64,000 nt of DNA. It comes from JANJUO01 sp942492935 (GTDB lineage Bacteria; Bacteroidota; Ignavibacteria; Kapaibacteriales; UBA2268). The stretch is from NCBI GenBank assembly GCA_942492935.1, contig OW818654.1, positions 1,550,001 to 1,614,000 of the forward strand, in the 5' to 3' direction. Positions 14,715 through 23,400 of this stretch are shown here, piece after piece (positions within the stretch are counted from its first letter, which is position 1; each line of letters begins with the position of its first letter). The notes below the pieces were generated by a model that searched no databases, had not been told where the DNA came from, and saw nothing but the letters and a program-made list of their open reading frames with translations. Both the position numbers and the translations under genes were made by a program.

Positions 14715-15300
14715 TTGTCCTCCTAAATCCAACAAGCCCACGAATCCGCAAGCTCAATAATGGATGATAAATATTTCTCTGTCTTACAAATACTCCGTTG
14801 CCGTTGCTTTGTGAACCAGCTTTTCCGTTTGATGTATTAAATGCAATTGTTTGAACCCATCCAGCTTTTCCAACTTTGATAACTCTTTCGATATGTCCAT
14901 TGTAGCTTTTTGGATTAATCCAAGTAATTAAATCGTGAATATTTGCTATGTAATTTGTTCTGTAATTGAATTTCTTCGCATAATTAAACGCAGAATTTGC
15001 CATTCCAGATTTTGGAATAGGAATAGAATTTCTGTTTAATTTTAATTGATTTATAGCTTGTAAAAATGCCCAATATTGACCTGCATAACAGTACGGATTA
15101 CCTTTTTTTAATCCTACTGAATGTAAGTATTTTTCAACTTCACCATCATTTTTATTCGTTTTTTCTGTAATTCCAATTTGAGAAATAGCAAAATCCTCTG
15201 AAATTTCAAGAATTTCAAAGTTACTAATTGGAATTTCATAACGAATTTGTGAAAATAAGTTGGCAGTAAGCAATAATATGAAAAATAATGACTTTTTCAT
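14707..15300 (-). CDS. Secreted CHAP-like cysteine peptidase, 197 aa
   Basis: The N-terminus is a signal peptide (MKKSLFFILLLTANLFSQ). A likely catalytic Cys71 sits in GNPYCYAGQYWAFL and a His136 in YNGHIERVIKV, followed by a strand with an Asn at the usual third site; the order Cys-His-Asn and spacing fit CHAP/NlpC-type peptidoglycan hydrolases. Export to the periplasm would make it the best endolysin candidate among the hydrolases of this element. A second possibility is host-wall penetration at entry. Confidence 0.65.
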   Translation of the reverse strand: MKKSLFFILLLTANLFSQIRYEIPISNFEILEISEDFAISQIGITEKTNKNDGEVEKYLHSVGLKKGNPYCYAGQYWAFLQAINQLKLNRNSIPIPKSGMANSAFNYAKKFNYRTNYIANIHDLITWINPKSYNGHIERVIKVGKAGWVQTIAFNTSNGKAGSQSNGNGVFVRQRNIYHPLLSLRIRGLVGFRRTNG

Positions 15301-15308
15301 ATTTTAAC

Positions 15309-15644
15309 CTACATTTTAAATTGTGCAATATAAATGCCCAATACGACAATACCGACCAGTAGATGAACGGCTATCCAGACATTTCCTATCATTTTTACGA
15401 AACTGTGTTGCTCGGTTGAGCTTAGTTTTGAATCTGTACCATAAACTATTGCCTGAATGAAAGCAAATTTGGAAATTAACCAAACATTAAGCAATGACAA
15501 ACCAATTGCCAAACTCTCAAAAAACAGAACATACACGATTGTACGTTGCTCTTCAATGAGTGGCTGTAAGAAAATTAGTGCTATTGTGGCGATTACTATC
15601 CACGTTAAATTCTGCACTACCCAAGTTGAAATATCTTTTATCAT
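15309..15644 (-). CDS. Membrane protein with three spans, 111 aa
   Basis: Hydrophobic helices lie at about residues 11-28, 37-57 and 88-107, with a polar loop (GTDSKLSSTEQHSFVK) between the second and third. The gene sits eight bases upstream of the secreted CHAP-like enzyme, so a holin is a reasonable guess: a three-span topology and an adjacent endolysin gene are classic. No sequence family is recognised. Confidence 0.55.
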   Translation of the reverse strand: MIKDISTWVVQNLTWIVIATIALIFLQPLIEEQRTIVYVLFFESLAIGLSLLNVWLISKFAFIQAIVYGTDSKLSSTEQHSFVKMIGNVWIAVHLLVGIVVLGIYIAQFKM

Positions 15645-15946
15645 TTTAATAATCCATTTTTATATAAATATGCTTCAATATATCCAATTGCAATTTTTTT
15701 TGTAATTGAACCGTATTTTGAGAAGTCTAAACCTGAAATTAATGTTGCCAATTCTTGCGGACAGCCCTGTAATTCTAATTGAATTGGAATAGCTTTTCCT
15801 ACTCGTTTTGGTATGTTGTAACGTATGACTAATTGCTTAATCTGTTCAATTTTAGTTGCTACCTGTTGTTTTGGAACTCTCGAAAAATCTATTTTCTTAG
15901 CAAGTTCCAACAGTTCTTTAGGTAAATCAGATGCAATACTTATCAT
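15641..15946 (-). CDS. Hypothetical soluble protein, 101 aa
   Basis: ATG at 15,944-15,946, immediately next to the stop of the 260-aa gene; the 3' end overlaps the holin-like gene by four bases. The protein looks all-helical, with amphipathic segments (ELLELAKKIDF, KIEQIKQLVIRY) and no catalytic motif. Unknown function; expressed in the late operon. Confidence 0.55.
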   Translation of the reverse strand: MISIASDLPKELLELAKKIDFSRVPKQQVATKIEQIKQLVIRYNIPKRVGKAIPIQLELQGCPQELATLISGLDFSKYGSITKKIAIGYIEAYLYKNGLLK

Positions 15947-16728
15947 TAGAAAACCTCATTCTGATTTGTAGAATATTGCGGAGGAGCTTGTGGAATTTGT
16001 TGCGTTTGTGGTTGTGGTGCTGGTTGCCCCACATTCCAATCACGCATTTTCTTTTCTGCAAATGCTCCAAGTATTTGACCACCTAATGACAATATTCCTG
16101 CAACTGCGGGATGTGCTAAACCACTCGAAAGAGCATCAGCAAGAGCTTCACCGTCCTGTTGCTTGTCAATTACTGACTGAAATCTTGCTTTGAAATCTTC
16201 AAATTCTTTATTTCTAAGTTCCAATTCCTTGAGTATAGCTTCTTTTTCACTTTGTAATTTTATAATTTGTCTATCAGAATCCAAAATATGATCCCGAAGT
16301 TCAGTTTCTGTTTTTTCAAGATTGTAAATTCTTTTTTCTTTAATTGATAATTGTTCTTTTATTGTCTTATTATGTTCAATATTAGCTTTGTTGTCGCTGT
16401 AATTGTATGCGGAAGGTACGAAAGAACTACCATTATCAGCTAAGCCCTCTGGCTTAGGATTGAACGGCATCGGCATACCTTCACCAATATATTTCCTGTC
16501 CCCATTTTCAATTTGGGAAACAGTAATTTTGTCCCTTGCAGAATATTTGCAGGGATTTTTTTCCAAGAACTCCTCGAAATCCGAAACATTAAATCTATCC
16601 AATAATTGTTGTCCGCTGTAGCTATAATTCATAGGATTATTGGTATATTCCACATTATGATTATTGGTACAGTTTAATTTTCTTTTACCAAATGAATAGG
16701 TTTTTTCTGGATTAAATGTAAGTGGCAT
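15946..16728 (-). CDS. Coiled-coil and membrane-insertion protein, 260 aa
   Basis: The N-terminal 110 residues are Asn/Tyr-rich. Residues about 118-190 are a long heptad-patterned coiled coil with alternating Lys and Glu, and residues 203-222 are an Ala/Gly/Leu helix that could enter a membrane. The last 30 residues are Pro/Gln-rich. ATG at 16,728 overlaps the stop of the upstream transglycosylase. It could be a vertex, minor capsid or entry protein; a motif to decide is lacking. Confidence 0.55.
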   Translation of the reverse strand: MPLTFNPEKTYSFGKRKLNCTNNHNVEYTNNPMNYSYSGQQLLDRFNVSDFEEFLEKNPCKYSARDKITVSQIENGDRKYIGEGMPMPFNPKPEGLADNGSSFVPSAYNYSDNKANIEHNKTIKEQLSIKEKRIYNLEKTETELRDHILDSDRQIIKLQSEKEAILKELELRNKEFEDFKARFQSVIDKQQDGEALADALSSGLAHPAVAGILSLGGQILGAFAEKKMRDWNVGQPAPQPQTQQIPQAPPQYSTNQNEVF

Positions 16729-17300
16729 TAGTAAAACTCCTTATAAGTCGCTGTAGAACTATCAAAATTTAATTTTGATGATGTTTTTTCATTGGATGCA
16801 AGATTACCACCGGGAACAAAACCAAGTGAAGCAAATACTTTGTCTTTATATTTTGCACCTTCTTTTTTGTTACCACCGGGAAAACTGCCTTGATTATAAG
16901 CTGTAACTGCTTTAGTCATATCGTTTTTGTAACGTTTAGTCTGATAAGCAAGTTCGTAAACTGACAACATAATTGCATAATCGGGATCGTTCAAAATACG
17001 GTCCTGATTTTCTGCAACTGTTGATGTTGGATAGACTTTTGAACAACTAAACATAGCTGGAGCAAATTCTACCTTGAGTCTTTTCTTTTCATTTTCACGT
17101 TGAGTACAAATTAGCATCTGCATAATTCCACGTGCTGTGCTTTTTTTATTACGAGCCGTAGTATTATAGCTTGATTCTACATTTGCAATAGCTACAACGT
17201 GAGAAGCAATTGTTTCTGGTTTAATTCCATACGTGCCTGCAATGTTTTTTGCGTGCTTTAATGCAATGGAATATACTGTATTTTTATCCATTTTTGGCAT
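16728..17300 (-). CDS. Lytic transglycosylase (SLT-like), about 190 aa
   Basis: The frame is open from 17,414, but that part overlaps the upstream gene; starts at 17,300 (with an AGG eight bases upstream) or 17,291 are more likely. Counting from 17,300, residues 36-63 carry the SLT motifs: ANVESSY with the catalytic Glu42, then ARGIMQML. A later AVTAYNQG matches the conserved AYN/G motif of the fold. The enzyme cleaves glycan strands of peptidoglycan. Virion-associated transglycosylases are common in tailless and tailed phages for genome entry. No signal peptide is seen. The last codons double as the ribosome site of the next gene. Confidence 0.75.
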   Translation of the reverse strand: MPKMDKNTVYSIALKHAKNIAGTYGIKPETIASHVVAIANVESSYNTTARNKKSTARGIMQMLICTQRENEKKRLKVEFAPAMFSCSKVYPTSTVAENQDRILNDPDYAIMLSVYELAYQTKRYKNDMTKAVTAYNQGSFPGGNKKEGAKYKDKVFASLGFVPGGNLASNEKTSSKLNFDSSTATYKEFY

Positions 17301-18084
17301 TGACTGTACCTGTTCCTGTCCAAAAAGTAACGACACAAATAATTGGGTATCTCTGAAGATGATTATAAGCATCACGTAAATCAATTCTTTGCCATACTGC
17401 TCCGTGTGCTTCAACAGTATTCACTTTGCCAAGTTCTCTGTCCAAATTAACACAAAATGGTAATGGTAAACCAATTGACATATCGCCTTCATTGCCTTTA
17501 TTCCCATAATTTGAACTTGTCATTCCTTTTAGAATAAATTGGTCATTGATAATTATTTGCGGTCTAAATCCGTTAGGTTGCCAATTTACAGATAATAAAC
17601 CGTTTTTATAAACAGACTGTGCATAAGTTTTTGAGTACAATGGCGGTGGAGTTTGCTCTTCACCGGGTCCGATTTGTTGCGGAAAACTTTCATCTGCTGA
17701 TGTAGGAATCCTACTTGCTTTAATTACATTCCAAAGGTCTTCATTTTGATATGTAGAACCTTCATACATTGAATCATAAGCGTAAAATTCTGCTTTTTCA
17801 ATATACACTTTCTGTGCTTTGAAAATTTCACTCAAGTCTGTTAGAGGTCGTAAATAAGTTGAATAAGGATTATTACCTGCGTGATTATTTTTTCTTGTGG
17901 GAATTGAATCACTGTCCTGTCCGCATTTATTAAACTCGTTAATATAACCTAATGGATTACTTGTAATAAAATAATCTTTGTCATCATCAGTAACAACAAT
18001 ATTATTTTCTGTACTTGACGCAAATATAGCAACTACCGTCTCTGGATAGAACCTTCTTATTTCACTATTTAATCCACAATCCAT
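17284..18084 (-). CDS. Candidate capsid protein, 266 aa
   Basis: The sequence is predicted to be beta-rich, without signal peptide or membrane span. It carries segments such as RPQIIINDQFILKG and a C-terminal RYPIICVVTFWTGTG strand. It is the first of three adjacent genes encoding proteins of this character (17,284; 18,086; 18,655), and is followed by the transglycosylase. In viruses such as P23-77 and SH1, two single-jelly-roll capsid proteins of roughly this and smaller size are encoded side by side. No homology is visible to me; the assignment rests on context, size and predicted strand content. A spike or vertex protein is the alternative. Confidence 0.45.
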   Translation of the reverse strand: MDCGLNSEIRRFYPETVVAIFASSTENNIVVTDDDKDYFITSNPLGYINEFNKCGQDSDSIPTRKNNHAGNNPYSTYLRPLTDLSEIFKAQKVYIEKAEFYAYDSMYEGSTYQNEDLWNVIKASRIPTSADESFPQQIGPGEEQTPPPLYSKTYAQSVYKNGLLSVNWQPNGFRPQIIINDQFILKGMTSSNYGNKGNEGDMSIGLPLPFCVNLDRELGKVNTVEAHGAVWQRIDLRDAYNHLQRYPIICVVTFWTGTGTVNAKNG

Positions 18085-18085
18085 A

Positions 18086-18547
18086 TTATTGTATTCCTAA
18101 TAATCTATATCCAATGAATGAAATATAAACATTGTAAGGTGCAGTACCTACGGCTGATGTTGGTTTTCCATCGCCTGTAACTTCTACATTAATTTTAGTT
18201 CTTGCTGGGAATATCCAACCTTTAAATCTAATTGAATGAACAAGATTTTTTAAATTTTCTAAATTAATTGGTTTATTAAAATAGCTTTCACCATCTTCAT
18301 TTTTCAATTGCATTAGGAAATTTTGTGCTTGTTCTCTGTCTTGCAATTTATAACCACTTGCATCAGTAATATGAATTTGCAAATCTTCTACCCAAAAATC
18401 ATCACTACCAATTAATAAATCTTCACTTTGATTATCAGTAACAGTTGCTAAATCCAATCGCATATTATAAGCAAATGGGTCGTTATAATTCACTCTTGAA
18501 GCTAATTCGTTAGCTTGAATTACTCGCCTTGCTGTTCTATTTGACAT
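18086..18547 (-). CDS. Candidate capsid or vertex protein, 153 aa
   Basis: The start is at 18,545-18,547; one base separates its stop from the next ATG. Residues 45-150 show alternating polar/hydrophobic strands (DFWVEDLQIHITD, TKINVEVTGDGKP, YNVYISFIGYRLLG) typical of a small jelly roll. The final strand with aromatic-Gly-Tyr-Arg resembles the last strand of several icosahedral capsid proteins. It is separated from the 211-aa gene by a terminator, so it is probably made in lower amounts. Inference from sequence character only. Confidence 0.4.
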   Translation of the reverse strand: MSNRTARRVIQANELASRVNYNDPFAYNMRLDLATVTDNQSEDLLIGSDDFWVEDLQIHITDASGYKLQDREQAQNFLMQLKNEDGESYFNKPINLENLKNLVHSIRFKGWIFPARTKINVEVTGDGKPTSAVGTAPYNVYISFIGYRLLGIQ

Positions 18548-18583
18548 TTTAATTTCCTATTTAATTAATTATTTAAAAAAGTA

Positions 18584-18621
18584 GTGAGAGCTGGGAGTAT
18601 CCTATAATCGTCAGCTCTCAC
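18584..18621 (-). terminator. Terminator after the 211-aa candidate major capsid gene
   Basis: On the minus strand a 10-bp perfect stem (GTGAGAGCTG pairing with CAGCTCTCAC) encloses an 18-base loop and is followed by TACTTTTTTAAA. A smaller ACCGG/CCGGT hairpin (18,629-18,645) lies between it and the stop codon. A strong internal terminator in a late operon usually means the upstream gene needs much more mRNA than the downstream ones. Confidence 0.75.
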
Positions 18622-18654
18622 TTGCCACACCGGAGGAGTTCCGGTAAATTTTCC

Positions 18655-19290
18655 TTAGCCGTTTACTTTAGATTTAACGCCTTTAAATTCTACCATAATA
18701 TAATTGCCTTGATCAGCTGTTGAAAGAGCTGAACCTGCTTTTTTAATATATGGTGAAAGAGTAGCACTATAAGCGGCTGTAGATACTTCTTTAGCTGGAA
18801 CGATTTTAACATCTGGTCTGCCACCTGCTGGCACGATAACGGGCTTAGCAAGTTTGAAAATATTGTTAAATTTATCTCTAATTCCGTAGAAAGAAGCTGT
18901 ACCATTTTGATTGTCTGCCTGACGAATTTCAAAATTCACCAATTCATACAATGGAATCTTAACAACATCATCACCTTCATTTGAAATATGAAGTACAGAG
19001 TTGTTTAAGAAATATTTCAATTTAGCATTGTTCAACAATGGATCAGTATTACTAAATAAAATACCAAAATCAATGCGTAAATGAGTTAATGCAAATGCTT
19101 GAGTGTTTGATGGGAAAACCTTACTTTTCCACATTTCATCTTTTGCATCGTTACCAAAGAAATCCATATCAACTAATGCTGTAGATGGATTAATAAACAC
19201 TGTATCTCTTATCCATACTTCATCGTTCTGGAATTGAGCGCCGTTTGAGCTACCAACGGCTTGCAAAGTTTGTTTTGCTTGAAATGACAT
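18655..19290 (-). CDS. Candidate major capsid protein, 211 aa
   Basis: No signal peptide or membrane span. The core shows regular beta-strands (FALTHLRIDFGILF, VLHISNEG, DVVKIPLYELVNFE, KPVIVPAGG) and ends in a strand IMVEFKGVKSK, a layout I associate with small jelly-roll capsid proteins. It is the only gene of the late operon followed directly by a strong Rho-independent terminator (18,584-18,621), as expected for the most abundant virion protein. Length suits a single jelly roll (about 23 kDa). No family match can be claimed by eye. Its neighbours at 18,086 and 17,284 may be partner capsid proteins. Confidence 0.5.
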   Translation of the reverse strand: MSFQAKQTLQAVGSSNGAQFQNDEVWIRDTVFINPSTALVDMDFFGNDAKDEMWKSKVFPSNTQAFALTHLRIDFGILFSNTDPLLNNAKLKYFLNNSVLHISNEGDDVVKIPLYELVNFEIRQADNQNGTASFYGIRDKFNNIFKLAKPVIVPAGGRPDVKIVPAKEVSTAAYSATLSPYIKKAGSALSTADQGNYIMVEFKGVKSKVNG

Positions 19291-19344
19291 TTTTTTGTCC
19301 TTATGAATAATTTTAAAATAAATAAATAAATTTCTTTGTCGTGC

Positions 19345-20007
19345 TTACAGAGTTATATTTCCATAAGCTACACCATTAGCAAATTCTTCCCAATCGTCAT
19401 TCAAGGATGCGGCATTGAATCCTGCGAGATTGAAAGGATTATTTGAGTAATCAGCGAGTGGATTTGGACCATAACGAACATTCGCACTTGCAACATTAGC
19501 TGGTTCAAGCTGTAAAGGCATTGAATCATTTACAGTTTCACCACTTGGACCCGATGACACTAATATTTTAGTTCCATCTGGTCGAGTAACATATTCCATA
19601 CCCGCAGGTGCAGGCATATCATCTTGTACACCTACCGCAGGCAATGAAGCACTCACTTGAATAGAGTTCTTTGTTGCTGGTGGAATAGGTGAATTAAAAA
19701 TCTTTGCTATGTATGGATTTCCATAAACATATAACAATTTAGTACCTTTTGTAATCAAAGTACCAAGAGCAATGTAAGGTTTATCGAAGCCCAAGCCAAT
19801 AGCTGTTACAATTGAACCCGAAGCAAAGTTTCCTAATGCTCCTGACATATCAATTCTGTAATTTCCATCTTCTTTACGTCCTCCCAAGCCCTGAATCATT
19901 GCGGGCAATACTTCACCTGCAACTGCACCAAGAGCCGTATAACCTGCTTTAGACCAAAATTCCTTTTGCCCTAAATAGCGACCAATCAGTTTAAAGTCAA
20001 ATTTCAT
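19345..20007 (-). CDS. Membrane-associated virion protein candidate, 220 aa
   Basis: The N-terminal half has Gly/Ala-rich hydrophobic stretches (AGYTALGAVAGEVLPAM at about 20-37, then ASGSIVTAIGLGF and YIALGTLITKG). The C-terminal 100 residues are Pro/Ala/Asn-rich and likely extended. It lies just upstream of the candidate capsid genes and is similar in composition to the 150-aa protein upstream of it. This layout fits a membrane-anchored protein linking an internal membrane to the capsid shell. Unrecognised family. Confidence 0.5.
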   Translation of the reverse strand: MKFDFKLIGRYLGQKEFWSKAGYTALGAVAGEVLPAMIQGLGGRKEDGNYRIDMSGALGNFASGSIVTAIGLGFDKPYIALGTLITKGTKLLYVYGNPYIAKIFNSPIPPATKNSIQVSASLPAVGVQDDMPAPAGMEYVTRPDGTKILVSSGPSGETVNDSMPLQLEPANVASANVRYGPNPLADYSNNPFNLAGFNAASLNDDWEEFANGVAYGNITL

Positions 20008-20018
20008 TCTTCTTATCC

Positions 20019-20471
20019 TTATAATAGTTTTTTAACTGCATAGTGAGACGCAAAGCCTGTTCCTGTACCAACAAGCAAAGATGTTATCCACCCTGTTTTA
20101 AATCCATATTTAGCAATAGCTGTTGCACCTGCACCGAGAGCAACTGAAGTAATCATTTTCATATCATCGGGCATAGAAAGGGATGAAAACTTTGCCACTT
20201 GTGGTGCTGGTTCACCTGTAACCGGCGGGTAGTCCGGTGTTGGTAAATTATTAACCGGTACTGCTTCCTGCGGTCCATATACTTGCGGTGCATTATTCGG
20301 ATTGGCTGGAGATTTTATTCCAATTTGATCCTGAACCCATTTATCACCTTCATTTATGATACCACCAGCGATGTTGTTCCCGGCTTTTTCTATTCCACTC
20401 CAAATGTTATCGAAGAAATTTTCCTCATCTTGCAAGGAAAATACTTCTGGAGTATTAGAAAATCTGTTCAT
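20019..20471 (-). CDS. Membrane-tail protein, 150 aa
   Basis: A soluble N-terminus (acidic, then Pro-rich from about 58 to 98) is followed by a Gly/Ala-rich hydrophobic C-terminus (about 106-146: SVALGAGATAIA, then WITSLLVGTGTGF) ending in KKLL. It is placed between the 1,244-aa protein and the 220-aa membrane protein. The C-terminal pair of small helices resembles that of the proteins at 6,884 and 7,077. Probably a minor membrane protein of the particle. Confidence 0.5.
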   Translation of the reverse strand: MNRFSNTPEVFSLQDEENFFDNIWSGIEKAGNNIAGGIINEGDKWVQDQIGIKSPANPNNAPQVYGPQEAVPVNNLPTPDYPPVTGEPAPQVAKFSSLSMPDDMKMITSVALGAGATAIAKYGFKTGWITSLLVGTGTGFASHYAVKKLL

Positions 20472-20487
20472 TTTTAAACCTCATAAA

Positions 20488-23400
20488 TTAACAATCATTA
20501 CAATCACAATCATCTGAATTGCAGTCGCAATCACAATTTTTTCTTTTTCTATTTTCAGTAACCGGTGCATATTCAAATACAGTTTTTTTGTATTCTTCAA
20601 CCATTGCCGGAATTTTCTTTTTATCACAATCAGTACATTCACCACTAATATTACTTTGTGGCATATATGGATCTACACTTGGTATATTTGGAGTAACTTG
20701 TGGAGCATAAGGAGTAACATCTGGTACATAAGGAGTTCCTTGTGGTACGTAAGGTGGTATAACATCTGCTGGTACGTAAGGAGTAACTTGCGGAACATAA
20801 GGTTCTACAGTAGGTACATAAGGAGTAACTTGCGGAACATAAGGCTCTACATTTGGTACATACGGAGTTACTTGCGGAACATAAGGTTCTACAGTTGGTA
20901 CATACGGAGTTACTTGCGGAACATAAGGTTCTACAGTAGGTACATAAGGAGTAACTTGCGGAACGTAAGGTTCTACAGTTGGTACATAAGGAGTAAAACC
21001 ACTTTGAGCTACAAAACCGCTATTACTTTCTTTAATTATAATTACACAATTTGCAGTATCTACCTCGTAAGCTGTACCATTAATCACCACAAAATACTTG
21101 CTTGTACCTCCAACTTGTCTATATGCTTTAATTCGTGTAGTTGGCTGTTCATCATTCAATGTTACTTTGAATGGTGGCAATGTTGGCATTGCTCTGTTTT
21201 GTGTATCTGTCGGACTTGGCATTAACACATCTTGCGGAGGAGTGATGAACAAATTAGTATTTGGATTTGCTGGAGATTTAATTTCCGGCATAACTCTATT
21301 TGTATTGTCCGCAGGAATAATATTAACAGTTGGAAATACGCTTGTAACGGGATTATTTACTGGACTTTGCATAATTTCATTGCCTACTGATTGAGTAAAC
21401 AATGGATTAGTTGGAATAATCGGCATTGTTGTTAAAGTTGCTTTCGCTGACTTTGGAACAAACCAATATTGACCATCAATAATTTCAATACAAGGAGGTA
21501 AATTATAATCTACACTACCTGAATAGCCACTAAATCCACTTTGTACCAAATAACCGCTGTTACTTTTTACATCAAAATTATTAACATCCTTACTTGAATA
21601 TCCTGATACATTTGTATTAGTGTTTGTATTAGTATTTGTATTTGTATTAGTATTTGTATTAGTATTTGTATTGGTGTTTGTATTAGTATTTGTATTGGTA
21701 TTTGTATTGGTATTTGTATTAACATCTTTATCAATACGAATATCTTTATTTACAGTAACCGTTGTATTTTCACTAACACAAGACCGTTTCATTGCATCAT
21801 AAGTATATCCCGGAGGACAGTAAATGATTTTCTTCTTAACTTCTTTTTCTAATTCAATTTTAAAACATTCTGCTTCTTCTGGACAGATATTTGGAGGAAG
21901 AATAAATATATCAGTTGAAGTACCTAAAGCATTTGCTTGACTTTTTAATGAATCATATAAAAATGGTTTAAATATTGAATTATTTGGAATATGCCCGAAT
22001 ACACTTTGAATTAATCCTGCGTGAATTTCTGCGTTACTACTGCCATCTTTCCATCCTAAATTTGTATCGTAAGCATTTTTATTCCCAAGTATAGCAATTG
22101 CAAATTTATCTATACTCGGCATCATTGGTAATATAGTTTGATTTGAGCCAGCAATAAATAAATCTCTTACAATTGGAATATCAGTAATAAATTGTTGGTC
22201 TGCAATTGCACTTACAAGAGTTTGAGAATCTAAACTTCTACCTATTTTATTAATCATTTGCATAGTTTTAGTATTTTCAACTAATTTCTGCACATATTTA
22301 AAACTTTTAGAATCAGTATATTGTGATAAATCAATATTAATGGCATTACCAATATTGCTATAAGCATTTCTTATAGCTAATCCTAATTCTTCATTTATAC
22401 CTAATTTCTCAAATTCTACTACTGAACCTTTCCATATTTTATCTAATGCCACTTGTGCATCTTGAAGTATTGGACCAAATGTTGTTTTCAATGATTTACC
22501 AACACCATCAGCCCAAGTCATAATCCCACCTTTAATATTTTCTGGAATTATATAATCTGCTGTTTGAGCAAGTGTTGTAATTGCACTAAAGGCGTTTATT
22601 TCACCACCATTAGCATAATTTTGTAAGTTTTGAGATATTCCTTTTAAAATAGCAGGGTCAAACGCATTAGCTAACCCGGGTATTCCGGGTAATATACTTG
22701 CTACAGTTGAAATAACAGTTGCTAACTCCCTTTTCCACTTGTCGCCATCTTGCTTGTTAATAACCCAAACGAAATTAAATGGTATTTTCTTTTTAAACTG
22801 ATAGCCCATTGTAAATAGTTCTACTTGTTTAATCATACCCGGCAAATTTCCTCTTTGGCTCATAATCATATCTTTTAATGCTTGAGCTTTTCCTTTCTCC
22901 CAACCAATTGATACTGCTTTCATATATGGATTTCTTGTATTTCTATCATCCATAGACAATGCAAATGAACCTGAAGAGCTAAATGCTTCGTAACCACCAA
23001 TACGGTCAGCCATTCTTTCTGCCCAACCGTTACCAGTACTGCTATCCCAATTTAATTCTACTAAACAAAAATCTGGACCAATTAAACCACTTTCTACTAA
23101 ATATTTAGTTTGTGCATTTGGCTGTGATAATATGAAATGTAAATTTCCATAATTATCTTTAAATATTCCAAATCCCGTATGTGTTTCTGATGGTCTTTGG
23201 CTATTGAAAACAGCACCACGAGGATCACCACCTGCATAACTATTGCTTGCTTTTGTTATATCAGCTAATACTCTTTTATTTTTTAATTGTGAATAATGCA
23301 ATAAATTACCAGTAGATGGTACTTTAATTGTATATTCTTTACAATTCGGAATAGGCGGACAAGGTATTGGCTCTTTCGCTGGTGGAGGTGGAGGAGGAGT

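Noticed and set aside
20656..21225. A 189-codon plus-strand frame rich in Ile, Arg, Tyr and Trp.
   Set aside because: It is the antisense of the PYVP heptad repeats; the repetition alone keeps the frame open.
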